64,000 nt of DNA from contig CP121336.1 of the NCBI GenBank assembly GCA_043553855.1, forward strand, positions 2,666,001 through 2,730,000. The letters run 5' to 3'. Below are positions 54,794 to 62,811 of the stretch, in pieces (within the stretch, counting starts at the first letter, position 1; each line of letters begins with the position of its first letter). Source of the DNA: JAUIAS01 sp030425395. Lineage in GTDB: Bacteria > Pseudomonadota > Alphaproteobacteria > Rhodobacterales > Rhodobacteraceae. The notes under the pieces are model-generated. The model saw only the letters and a list, made by a program, of their open reading frames with translations. It ran no database searches and was not told the origin of the DNA. The position numbers were made by a program, and so were the translations under genes.

Positions 54794-56272
54794 ATGACAA
54801 AGAGAATTGCTTGCATCGTTGGCGGCGGGGTGATCGGTGGCGGCTGGGCCGCGCGGTTCCTGCTGAACGGGTGGGATGTGCGGGTCTTTGACCCCGACCC
54901 CGAGGCCGAGCGCAAGATCGGTGAAGTGCTGGCAAATGCGCGCCGGTCTCTGCCCGGGCTGTCGGATGTGCCGCTGCCAGACGAAGGCACGATGACCTTT
55001 CACGCCGATCTGGCGGAGGCGGTGCGCGACGCGGCATGGATTCAGGAAAGCGTGCCGGAGCGGTTGGATATCAAGCTCAAGGTATATGGGCAGATTCAGG
55101 CCGCCTGTTCCCAGAATGCCGTTATCGGCTCCTCCACTTCCGGGTTCAAACCGTCGGAATTGCAGGAGGGCACGGCACGCCCCGGTCAGATCATCGTGAC
55201 CCACCCGTTCAACCCGGTCTACCTTTTGCCGCTTGTGGAACTGGTGGCGACGCCGGCAAGCGACGCGGAATTCGTTGACAAGGCGGCGGAAATTCTCACG
55301 GGGATTGGCATGTATCCCCTGCGCGTGCGCAAGGAAATCGACGCCCACATCGCGGACCGGTTCCTTGAAGCCGTCTGGCGCGAGGCGCTGTGGCTGGTCA
55401 AGGACGGGATTGCCACAACCGAAGAGATCGACAATGCGATCCGCTATGGGTTCGGTATTCGTTGGGCGCAGATGGGGCTGTTCGAGACATACCGCGTGGC
55501 CGGCGGCGAGGCTGGCATGAAGCACTTCATGGAGCAGTTCGGCCCCTGCCTGAGCTGGCCATGGACCAAGTTGATGGATGTGCCGGCATACACCGACGAA
55601 TTGGTCGACCTGATCGCGGGGCAGTCAGACGAACAGTCGGGTGCCTATACCATCCGCGAACTGGAGCAGGCGCGCGACAATAACCTTGTTTCAATGATGC
55701 GTGCGCTCAAGGCGCAGGACTGGGGTGCGGGTGCGTTGCTGAATGCCCATGACAAGGGGCTGAAGCCGCAATCGGGGCTGGCAGGCGGCGTGGACGCCAT
55801 CGGTGATCTGTCGCAACCGATTTTGACGCTTGCGCGTGCGGTGCCTTTGGACTGGACCGACTACAACGGGCACATGACCGAAAGCCGTTATCTGGACGCC
55901 TTTGCCCAATCAACCGACCGGTTCATGGAAATCATCGGATGCGATTCCGATTACATCGCCTCGGGGGGCAGCTATTTCACCGCCGAGACGCATATCCGCC
56001 ACATTGACGAGGCCCTGGCCGGGGACCGGATCAGCGTGCGCACCCAGATGTTGCTGGGCCAGGGAAAGAAGCTGCACCTGTTCCACCGTATGTACAAGGG
56101 CGACACACTGATCGCGACGGGGGAGCATTTCCTGCTGCATGTCAGCCTCGAGACCCGCAAGCCGTGTCCGCCATCCGGTGATATTGAGGCCGCGATGGCG
56201 CGGATCGCGCAGGCGCAGGCAGGGTTGGACCATCCTGAAGGGGCGGGTGCGGCGATCCGCAAACCGGCATGA
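54794..56272 (+). CDS. lcdH: L-carnitine dehydrogenase fused to a betainyl-CoA thioesterase domain
   Basis: A 492-residue fusion. Residues 1-320 are a 3-hydroxyacyl-CoA-dehydrogenase-like L-carnitine dehydrogenase (CIVGGGVIGGGWAARF NAD site; GSSTSGFKPSELQ; THPFNPVYLLPLVEL), which oxidises L-carnitine to 3-dehydrocarnitine with NAD. Residues ~345-475 form a hot-dog-fold thioesterase (LDWTDYNGHMTESRYLDAF; HLFHRMYKGDTLIATGEHF), suited to hydrolyse betainyl-CoA. Such fusions are known in alphaproteobacteria; in Pseudomonas the two functions are separate genes. It lies 18 bp after the BKACE gene and overlaps the SDR start by ATGA. Confidence 0.92.
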   Translation: MTKRIACIVGGGVIGGGWAARFLLNGWDVRVFDPDPEAERKIGEVLANARRSLPGLSDVPLPDEGTMTFHADLAEAVRDAAWIQESVPERLDIKLKVYGQIQAACSQNAVIGSSTSGFKPSELQEGTARPGQIIVTHPFNPVYLLPLVELVATPASDAEFVDKAAEILTGIGMYPLRVRKEIDAHIADRFLEAVWREALWLVKDGIATTEEIDNAIRYGFGIRWAQMGLFETYRVAGGEAGMKHFMEQFGPCLSWPWTKLMDVPAYTDELVDLIAGQSDEQSGAYTIRELEQARDNNLVSMMRALKAQDWGAGALLNAHDKGLKPQSGLAGGVDAIGDLSQPILTLARAVPLDWTDYNGHMTESRYLDAFAQSTDRFMEIIGCDSDYIASGGSYFTAETHIRHIDEALAGDRISVRTQMLLGQGKKLHLFHRMYKGDTLIATGEHFLLHVSLETRKPCPPSGDIEAAMARIAQAQAGLDHPEGAGAAIRKPA

Positions 56273-57027
56273 ACCGCCGCGTTCTGATCACCGCGGGTGC
56301 CTCCGGGGTGGGTCGCGCGATGGGCGCGGCCTTTGATGCTGCGGGTTGGGAGGTCTGGGTCACGGATGTGGATCGCGGGGCACTCGATACTGTTCCGTCG
56401 CATTGGGCCGCGCATGAGGCGGATGTCACGGACGAGGCCGCCATGGCTGCGGTCTTTCATGGAGTGAGATCCGCAGGTGGGCTTGATGCGCTGTGCGCCA
56501 ACGCAGGGATCGCGGGGCCAACAGCGGCTGTTGAGGACGTTGGGATTGAGGCGTGGCGCGCCTGCCTGTCGGTGAACCTCGAAGGCGCGTTTCTTGCAAC
56601 CAAATACGCGGCACCGCTGATGAAATCGGCGGGCCACGGAGCGATTACCTTTACCTCCTCCACGGCCGGGCAATACGGATATCCCAATCGCGCGCCCTAT
56701 GCGGCGGCGAAGTGGGGGGTGATCGGGCTGATGAAAACCGTGGCGATGGAACTGGGCGGGCATGGCATTCGCGCCAACGCGATCTGTCCTGGTGCTGTGG
56801 AAGGGCCACGCATGGAGGGCGTTCTGCAACGCGAGGCAGAGGCCAAGGGAACGACCCGCGACGCGGTCTATGCGGGCTACGCCAGCGGCACCGCGTTGGG
56901 CCGGTTCGTCGAGGCGGGCGAGGTGGCTGACCTTGCCGTGTTCCTCGCATCTGATGCCGCGCGGATGATCTCCGGTCAGGTGATTTCCGTGGACGGGTTC
57001 ACGATCAACCCAGACCCCAAACCGTAG
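56269..57027 (+). CDS. Short-chain dehydrogenase/reductase in carnitine cluster
   Basis: A 252-residue classical SDR. The cofactor motif is TAGASGVG (TGxxxGxG type); the catalytic residues are Ser in TFTSSTAGQYG and Tyr/Lys in YAAAKW. SDGQ-like C-terminal ISGQVISVDGF is typical. Its ATG overlaps the carnitine dehydrogenase stop, so it is the last gene of the operon. It could act on the acetoacetate/3-hydroxybutyrate product, but this is a guess. Its stop is only ~27 bp from the start of integrase-derived sequence. Confidence 0.85.
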   Translation: MNRRVLITAGASGVGRAMGAAFDAAGWEVWVTDVDRGALDTVPSHWAAHEADVTDEAAMAAVFHGVRSAGGLDALCANAGIAGPTAAVEDVGIEAWRACLSVNLEGAFLATKYAAPLMKSAGHGAITFTSSTAGQYGYPNRAPYAAAKWGVIGLMKTVAMELGGHGIRANAICPGAVEGPRMEGVLQREAEAKGTTRDAVYAGYASGTALGRFVEAGEVADLAVFLASDAARMISGQVISVDGFTINPDPKP

Positions 57028-57053
57028 GCTGGGCAAATTGCCCACGGCGATAA

Positions 57054-57419
57054 AACAAGACCGGCAAGGAACTGTGGGTTCCGATCCTGACTGAGCTTCA
57101 AGCGGCGTTGAGTGCGGCCAGTCGGCATTCGGTATTCATTCTGACCAACGAACGCGGCATAAATCGCTGGTCCTATCGCGGGGCATCACAGGCCGTTCGC
57201 AATGTTCGTGAACGCATCGTCGGGGTGGACTACGATATTCATAGCTGGCGCTATAACGCAGCGTGCGAACTGGTCGAGGCGGGTTGTAGCGACGATCTGG
57301 TTGCCTCGGTCACGGGGCAAAGTCCCGCGATGGTGCTGCGCTATTCAAAGAAGATGCGCCAGAAGGTGAGGGCGATTGAGGCCCAGCAAATGCGACACCA
57401 GATCAACAGCAAGTTTTAA
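57054..57419 (+). pseudogene. C-terminal remnant of a tyrosine integrase
   Basis: Sequence similar to 63314-63655 runs from about 57054 to the TAA at 57417-57419. It covers the second half of a phage-type integrase: KELWVPILTELQAAL, HSVFILTNERGINRW, the catalytic HSWRYNAACE (H-x-x-R) and the Tyr in RYSKKMRQK. The N-terminal half is missing, and the first in-frame start is at 57108. It lies directly after the carnitine operon and marks the left edge of a mobile island. Nucleotide identity to the other copy is high by eye, so it derives from a paralogous element. Confidence 0.85.
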
Positions 57420-57547
57420 CTTACTTCTCGTTCTGCAATGTGGACCAAAAGTCCAACCACTATACCCATTGCTACCCAAATTAGCCCTTGATCAATGGCT
57501 TGGCCGGTTGTGCCCTTTCCGATGTAAGTGCTCGTTGCAAGCGCTAG

Positions 57548-58419
57548 GGTCAGGACTCATAGCCAGTAAATGACGATAGCGGCCAGTGCGATGGCTGACA
57601 GGAAGACCTTCGGGCATCTGTCGTATCGGGTTGCCACGCGCCGCCAATCTTTGAGCCTCCCGAACATGATCTCGATGCGGTTTCGGCGTTTGTAGCGGCG
57701 CTTGTCCATTGCCCGGCAGGGCATTGCGATAGCAATGTCCTGAGAGGGGTATTTGACGGTTTTCTTTCTCTGCTTTCGGCCGGGGATGCATGCACGCATC
57801 CCTTTGTCTTTCAACGCTTCTCTGAACCAATCGGCGTCATATCCACGGTCACCGAGCAGCCAATCTACCTTTGGCAGGCTGCTGACAAGCGCCCGTGCAC
57901 CGATGTAGTCACTGACTTGTCCAGCGGTCACGAACAGGTTCAGCGGGCGTCCTTGGCTGTCGCAGATGGCGTGGAGCTTGGTATTCATACCGCCCTTGGT
58001 GCGCCCGATCAGGCGTCCACGCCCCCTTTTTTCACGCCCATGCTGGTCGCTGTTCGATGTGCCTTCAGGTAGGTCGCGTCGATCATGACTGTCTTCTGTT
58101 CGCCGTGCTCGGCAGCCAGCCCCGCCATCATCCGCGCGAATATCCCCTTTTCGCTCCAGCGCTTCCAACGGCTATAAAGCGTCTTGTGCGGGCCATAGGC
58201 TTCAGGAGCATCGCGCCACCTTAACCCATTGCGGTTGATGAAAATTATTCCGCTAAGAATCCGCCTGTCGTCGACCCTTGGCTTACCGTGCGACTTGGGA
58301 AAGTAGGGTTTCAGACGCGCCATCTGTGCGTCGGTCAGCCAGAAAAGATTGCTCATGTCACCGCTCCGTTTTCGGAGCCGTGAATCACGCAGCGCTCGGG
58401 AAATCAATGCATCCTGACC
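57548..58419 (-). mobile_element. IS5-family insertion sequence (872 bp)
   Basis: Terminal inverted repeats GGTCAGGA (57548-57555) and TCCTGACC (58412-58419) are flanked by a direct 4-bp CTAG repeat (57544-57547 and 58420-58423), a YTAR-type target. Two overlapping frames encode a DDE transposase joined by a -1 frameshift at A6G. The intact ends, target duplication and open frames suggest a recent insertion. It interrupts a small membrane-protein gene. Confidence 0.92.
57557..58356 (-). CDS. IS5-family transposase, produced by programmed -1 frameshift
   Basis: ORF A (58356-58009, 115 aa) starts MSNLFWLTDAQMARLKPYFP and includes GLRWRDAPEAYGPHKTLYSR. ORF B overlaps it and continues to 57557, with LIGRTKGGMNTKLHAICD, the catalytic Asp region LLGDRGYDADWFRE and the Glu region RNRIEIMFGRLKDWRR. 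Near 58032-58027 (minus strand) the run GTGAAAAAAGGG allows a -1 slip that joins ORF A to ORF B (VKKRGRGRLIGR). This is the usual expression mode of the IS427/IS1031-type groups. Confidence 0.92.
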
Positions 58420-58462
58420 CTAGTCCTCGACCGCAGATTGGGCAATATTTTTGTGTTGCCAC

Positions 58463-59086
58463 TCAAGCACGCGGTTTGTTCCTTCTTGCCCTGTAAGCAT
58501 CGTAATCAAACTGCTCCCACACATGCATTCGGCCTTTCTGCCGCGCATCGGCAAGCCAGAGCTTCTTTCTGACGCCGTCCGTTTCTAAGGGCTCGTAAGC
58601 TCCGCCGGAGAACTTGGGCCAGTCGATGGCCAAGCCTTGTTTGACCATTTCTGCGGAGAGGTCGCGCCCGTCCGGCAGGTAGCACTTGCCGACGGTGCGC
58701 CCGTAGTGGTCCACGTCGGTTACTTCTGTGCGCACGGTGTGTCCCTTGCACAAAGACACGAGCGCCCACTTGGCCTTCTTGCCGTAGGGATGGTCAATTT
58801 CGGGCGCGTCGATCCCGAACAAACGTATCTGGGTTTTGTTGATCACGATGGTATCGCCGTCCACGATGCGGGCGCGGCCTTCGATGACTTGCGGCTGGTC
58901 GAGGTGCGTTGCGCCTTGCGCTTGGAAGGGCGCAGGTGTCCTGTGAGTTGATTTAGGGCTGCGTTGCCTTTTTCGGTAGGATGGATTGGGACGAAACTGC
59001 GGCGGCTTGGACTTGCGGTTCTCGCCGCTTTTAAACATGAAGAATATTAGAGCGCAGACTCCAAGAATAATTAGCAAGTCTTCCAC
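58463..59086 (-). CDS. SNase-type (thermonuclease) nuclease, membrane-anchored
   Basis: A 207-residue protein. An N-terminal hydrophobic segment (LLIILGVCALIFFMF, residues 3-18) anchors it or exports it; a basic Pro/Ser linker follows. Residues ~75-190 form a staphylococcal-nuclease domain: IVDGDTIVINKTQIRLFGID cut at RLFGIDAPE (catalytic Arg and Asp) and DHYGRTVGKCY (second catalytic Arg). The GTG at 59086 is preferred to the longer frame because AGGAGA precedes it and it begins at the membrane helix. Its TGA is followed directly by the GTG of the IS-interrupted zinc-ribbon gene. Confidence 0.85.
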   Translation of the reverse strand: MEDLLIILGVCALIFFMFKSGENRKSKPPQFRPNPSYRKRQRSPKSTHRTPAPFQAQGATHLDQPQVIEGRARIVDGDTIVINKTQIRLFGIDAPEIDHPYGKKAKWALVSLCKGHTVRTEVTDVDHYGRTVGKCYLPDGRDLSAEMVKQGLAIDWPKFSGGAYEPLETDGVRKKLWLADARQKGRMHVWEQFDYDAYRARRNKPRA

Positions 59087-59760
59087 CGAAAATTCTCCTG
59101 TACTGCAATTGGTCAGCAGGTTTGCACGTAAGAGGAGAGTCGGCAAGCTGTGCGACGCCGAAAAGATTGTTCTAAAAAACTTCGCCGCAAATTTTTTCTG
59201 CAGCGGGCCGCGTCGGTGCGAGATTAAAAGCGGCGGAGGGCTGTTTAGAGGACGGTCAGGATCGCCGCTAGGCAGATTTGTGGGTCCCCCACTGCCTCTC
59301 GATGGTATAGAGCGGCCTCTGAGGCGCTCATTTTGCGGCCCTCGAAAGCCAAGACGTTTTCGCGGCCACTAGCCCTGCTTCTCCGAAGACTTTATGTATC
59401 GGAGGAGAAGCGGGGCGGCGACACATACACCCCCCTTGTTCCTGTATACATTTAGTGGCACCCCGAAAACGGTAACGGACTGTAACGTTTGGCGTGCAAG
59501 CTGCTGAATTGGCTTCGTCTGTCCGGAATACCGGCAAAAAGCGGTCTGAAAAGTTGTGCCTGTGGCGAACATGGCGCGAACATTCCGCCCCGTGGTGACA
59601 CTCACCATTGTAACAATTTGTATTCGTCGCCCGGTCAGTTGTCAGGGATTCAGGGGGCGAATACCTTTGGTTCAAGCTCGATTGCATGGGCGCAAACGCA
59701 CATTCAGCCGAACGGATGCGCGATTGGGCTGGGACAAAGGCGGTGGAAGGTTAGACGAAG
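59087..59760. other. Gene-poor 674-bp stretch, lower GC, possible regulatory region
   Basis: No convincing gene. Contents: a LexA-type box at 59567-59581; direct repeat GTAACG at 59472-59477 and 59482-59487 (10-bp period); an imperfect hairpin around 59380-59412 (GCTTCTCCGA against TCGGAGGAGAAGC); several very short ORFs without support. Base composition is lower in GC than the chromosome on the left, consistent with acquired DNA. Confidence 0.5.
59567..59581 (+). promoter_or_regulatory. LexA-type box within the mobile island
   Basis: GAAC-ATGGCGC-GAAC matches GAAC-N7-GAAC exactly. The nearest clear gene downstream on the plus strand is the small ORF at 59761, which is coupled to the integrase. 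It may make integrase expression damage-responsive. The 180-bp distance to that ORF is longer than usual. Confidence 0.5.
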
Positions 59761-59934
59761 ATGGCACGCACGACGATTGAAGAAAAAGCATTGCGATTGC
59801 TCAGCGCTTTTGAACGTGCAGGCCGAACCGTTGGGCGTGTCACTGTCGAGGGCAGCCGGATTGAGCTTGTCTTGAGCGAAGCTAGCCCGTTGGATGAGTT
59901 CGAGAGGATTGAGATGCGTCATGACAAAGCGTGA
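59761..59934 (+). CDS. Small protein encoded upstream of and overlapping the integrase
   Basis: A 57-codon gene starting MARTTIEEKALRLLSAFERA and ending FERIEMRHDKA. It is acidic-basic mixed, helical at first, with a beta-like TVGRVTVEGSRIELVL centre. Its stop overlaps the integrase start by 14 bp. Small proteins of this kind often precede this integrase type in Rhodobacterales; it may be an excision or regulatory factor, but this is an inference. GGTTAGACGAAG precedes the ATG without a strong ribosome-binding site. Confidence 0.6.
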   Translation: MARTTIEEKALRLLSAFERAGRTVGRVTVEGSRIELVLSEASPLDEFERIEMRHDKA

Positions 59935-60081
59935 ACTTCCCAAGCATGTCTACCTTCAGCGCAACGGGATTTACTTCCAGCGGCGCGGCTGGCCGTCGCG
60001 CAAGTTTCAAAGCGAGTTTGGAACGCCGGAATTCTGGAAGGAATACGCGGACATTCTCGCGGGCAGGGCAGAACCTGCGTA

Positions 60082-60173
60082 TTCCACGCGCATTTGGCCA
60101 CCCGTTCCACGAGGACTTGGCCACCTATTCCATGAACACTTGGCCACCTGTTCCACGGGGACTTTGTCACCCC
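60082..60173 (+). repeat. Four 23-bp left-end repeats of the IS21 element
   Basis: Units begin with TTCCA at 60082, 60105, 60128 and 60151, an exact 23-bp period, with consensus TTCCAyGnnnACTTGGCCAC. These are probable transposase binding sites, as in other IS21 elements. Not a CRISPR: there are no unique spacers. Confidence 0.85.
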
Positions 60174-60242
60174 AGGATAGGGGGTCTGTGAGGCAATCTA
60201 ATCGTGCCTATTCTGCAGCCTTTGAGGTTGCAGGAGGGCGAG

Positions 60243-61778
60243 ATGGAAAGGTTGCCGATGCGCAAGATCAAGGATGTTTTGCGGCTGTACGCTGCGGGTT
60301 TGTCGGACCGTAAGATTGCGGTCAGCCTCGGCGTTGGCCGTGGTTCTGTCCGGAATTATCGGGAACGCGCCAAGGATGCCGGTCTGTGCTGGCCTGATGT
60401 TGCGGATGTAGACGACGCCGTGCTGGAGCGGCAGCTCTTCACGCAAACGACATCGCTGGACGCTCCGCGCTTTGCCGAACCCGACTGGAGCCAGATCGCC
60501 CGCGAGCTGAAGAAACGGGGCGTGAGCCTGCAGTTGCTATGGGAGGAATACCGAGCCGATCATCCTGATGACGGCTACGGCTACTCGGCCTATTGCCAGC
60601 GGTATCGCGCGTGGTCGAAGCGATTGTCACCAGCGATGCGACAGCGCCATGTCGCGGGCGAGAAGATGTTTGTCGACTATTCCGGCCTACGCATGGCGGT
60701 AACGGACCCGGCCACCGGCGCGGAGACGCCGGTCGAGGTGTTTGTCGCGGTTCTTGGTGCGTCGAACTACGCCTATGTCGAGGCCAGCTGGAGCCAGAGC
60801 CTGCCAGACTGGATCGGGGCGCATGTCCGGGCGTTTGAATATTTCGGCGGCGTACCAGCGACGATCGTGTCGGATAATCTCAAATCGGCTGTAATCCGGG
60901 CCTGTTTTCACGAACCGACCATCAACCGCAGCTACACTGATCTCACGCGGCACTATGGCACCGCGATCCTTCCCGCGAGGCCGTACAAGCCCAAAGATAA
61001 AGCGAAGGTGGAAAGCGCCGTGCTTTTGGTCCAGCGCTGGATTGTGGCCAAGCTGCGCAACCGGACGTTCTTTTCGCTGGCGGAACTGAACGCTGCCATC
61101 CGCGAGGCGCTTGCCCAAATGAACGCCCGCGTCAGCCGCCATCTGGGCGCCTCGCGCCAGCAGCTGTTCGACACCGTGGAAAAGCCCGCGCTCATGCCCT
61201 TGCCACCTACACGCCATGTACATGCGGACTGGCAAAAGGTCACCGTGCGACCCGACTATCACATCCGCATTCAGGATCATTTCTATTCGGTTCCAAATCG
61301 ACTGATCGGGGAGGCGCTGTGGGTCCGCATCACATCAGACACCGTCGAAGCCTTTCACCGCGGTCGGCGCATGGCCAGCCATCAGCGCGCAAGTCCGGGG
61401 GATCGCGGGACCACCACCGTCCGGACGCATATGCCACCCCATCACCGCCACTATGCCGACATGTCCATCGAAAAGCTGCAAGCCAGGGCGCAGGCCATCG
61501 GCCCCAATGTGGCCACCGTGATCGACGTGATCGTCCGGGACAAACCCCGTCCCGATCACGGCATCCGCGCAGGTCTCGGTGTTCTCCAGTTGGAACGCGG
61601 TTGTGGAGCGGAACGGCTGGATGCCGCCTGCGCCCGGGCACTCGTGCTGAATGCCTGTTCGCTCAAATCAATCACCTCGATCCTGTCCAACCGTCTGGAA
61701 GACCAGCCTGTCGATGCCGCACCTGATGCACCCCCCATCGCCCACGGCAATATCCGTGGCCCCAAGTATTTTCACTGA
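60243..61778 (+). CDS. istA: IS21-family transposase IstA
   Basis: A 511-residue transposase. An N-terminal helix-turn-helix (AGLSDRKIAVSLGVGRGSVRN) binds the ends; the DDE catalytic core has Asp in MFVDYSGL (about residue 144), Asp in IVSDNLKSAV (~210) and Glu in KAKVESAVL (~256). The ATG at 60243 follows CAGGAGGGCGAG. The C-terminal domain resembles other IstA proteins. Uninterrupted and probably functional. Confidence 0.94.
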   Translation: MERLPMRKIKDVLRLYAAGLSDRKIAVSLGVGRGSVRNYRERAKDAGLCWPDVADVDDAVLERQLFTQTTSLDAPRFAEPDWSQIARELKKRGVSLQLLWEEYRADHPDDGYGYSAYCQRYRAWSKRLSPAMRQRHVAGEKMFVDYSGLRMAVTDPATGAETPVEVFVAVLGASNYAYVEASWSQSLPDWIGAHVRAFEYFGGVPATIVSDNLKSAVIRACFHEPTINRSYTDLTRHYGTAILPARPYKPKDKAKVESAVLLVQRWIVAKLRNRTFFSLAELNAAIREALAQMNARVSRHLGASRQQLFDTVEKPALMPLPPTRHVHADWQKVTVRPDYHIRIQDHFYSVPNRLIGEALWVRITSDTVEAFHRGRRMASHQRASPGDRGTTTVRTHMPPHHRHYADMSIEKLQARAQAIGPNVATVIDVIVRDKPRPDHGIRAGLGVLQLERGCGAERLDAACARALVLNACSLKSITSILSNRLEDQPVDAAPDAPPIAHGNIRGPKYFH

Positions 61779-61793
61779 GAAAGAGAGGAAACC

Positions 61794-62558
61794 ATGCTCA
61801 CCCATCCCACCCACGACGCCCTGCGCGCATTGAAGCTCGACGGCATGGCCGAGGTCCTGGCCGAACTGCTGGCGCGCGAAGACAGCCGCCAAATGGACCC
61901 AATCGAATGGATCGGCCTCATGCTGGATCGTGAAAGCGCCTCCCGCGACACACGCCGATTTCAGACCCGCCTGCGCGCCGCCAAGCTGCGTGACAGCACC
62001 GCGTGTTTGGAGGACGTGGATTATACATTCCCCAGGAAACTGGACCGAGCGCTGTTCCAAAGCCTGCGCGATAGCGTATGGATATCAAAGGCGCGCCCGA
62101 TCCTCATCACCGGTCCATGCGGCGTAGGGAAGTCGTGGTTGGCCTGTGCTTTGGGGCATGAAGCCTGCCGCCATGGCAAAACCGTGTTCTATTTCCGTAT
62201 GCCACGTCTGCTGGCCGATCTGGCGGCCGCGCGCGGCGATGGCAGCTATGACCGGCTGTTTCGCAAGATCGCCCGCGCCGATGTGCTGCTCCTCGACGAT
62301 TGGGGGCCCGAGCAGCTGACCGCCCCGCAACGCCGCGACTTGATGGAGGTCATCGACGAACGTTATGGCCGCAAGGCCACCATCGTCACCAGCCAACTGC
62401 CCATCGACACATGGCACGACATGATAGGCGACCCCACCTTCGCCGACGCAATCCTCGACCGCTTGGTTCATAACGCACACAAGTTCGCCCTCGATGGGCC
62501 ATCGATGCGCAAACGCTCCAGCCAGACGCAAAAAACGGACGCTGGAGGTGCGAAATGA
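61794..62558 (+). CDS. istB: IS21-family ATPase helper IstB
   Basis: A 254-residue AAA+ ATPase that promotes IstA transposition and target choice. Walker A is TGPCGVGKSWLA (~residue 106) and Walker B ADVLLLDDWG (~162). It follows istA by 15 bp with GAGAGGAAACC upstream of the ATG. Frame intact. Confidence 0.94.
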   Translation: MLTHPTHDALRALKLDGMAEVLAELLAREDSRQMDPIEWIGLMLDRESASRDTRRFQTRLRAAKLRDSTACLEDVDYTFPRKLDRALFQSLRDSVWISKARPILITGPCGVGKSWLACALGHEACRHGKTVFYFRMPRLLADLAAARGDGSYDRLFRKIARADVLLLDDWGPEQLTAPQRRDLMEVIDERYGRKATIVTSQLPIDTWHDMIGDPTFADAILDRLVHNAHKFALDGPSMRKRSSQTQKTDAGGAK

Positions 62559-62716
62559 TCCAACTCCCTCGCACAGGCTTTGCCCACAGGACCCTCCCAC
62601 GCGCCCGCCGCCGCTTGCTCTCTGGTAAGCGCAGCGCCGGGCGCGCGGGTCCCTCCCATGGACAAACCCGCCACACACGTCACGCTGTTGACGAAAGACG
62701 CCAAAGCAAGTCATGA
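62555..62716 (+). CDS. Possible small arginine-rich ORF coupled to istB
   Basis: A 53-codon ORF starts at an ATG overlapping the istB TGA (ATGA) and has GGAGG 6 bp upstream. It is rich in Arg (RARRRLLSGKRSAGRAG) and lies inside the right end of the IS21 element. It could be read by coupling, or it could be chance. No family recognised. Confidence 0.3.
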   Translation: MIQLPRTGFAHRTLPRARRRLLSGKRSAGRAGPSHGQTRHTRHAVDERRQSKS

Positions 62717-62746
62717 AGAAACAGCCTCACAGACCCCCTAGGCAGG

Positions 62747-62811
62747 GGTGGCCAAGTCCCATGGAATGGGTGGCCAAGTGTTCGTGGAATGACCGGCCAA
62801 GTCGTGTGGAA
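62747..62811 (-). repeat. Three right-end repeats of the IS21 element
   Basis: Units GGCCAAGTnnnnnTGGAA end at 62766, 62789 and 62811 (23 and 22 bp apart), inverted relative to the left-end series. Probable IstA binding sites. Confidence 0.82.

Larger units (their letters stand above)
57416..58462 (-). pseudogene. Small zinc-ribbon membrane protein gene interrupted by IS5-family element
   Basis: Removing the IS (57548-58419) and one CTAG copy restores a 56-codon ORF. The 5' part (58462-58424, 13 codons) starts with GTG right after the nuclease TGA (TGAGTG) and contains KYCPICGRG, a Cys-x2-Cys zinc-knuckle. The 3' part (57547-57416) continues in frame with GTTGQAIDQGLIWVAMGIVV and ends HIAEREVS, a single hydrophobic segment. 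The gene is therefore translationally coupled to the SNase-like nuclease and was broken by transposition. The stop overlaps the integrase remnant's stop on the other strand. Function unknown. Confidence 0.65.

Noticed and set aside
60082..60173. CRISPR-like array
   Set aside because: The 23-bp units are contiguous with no unique spacers and match IS21 terminal binding sites.
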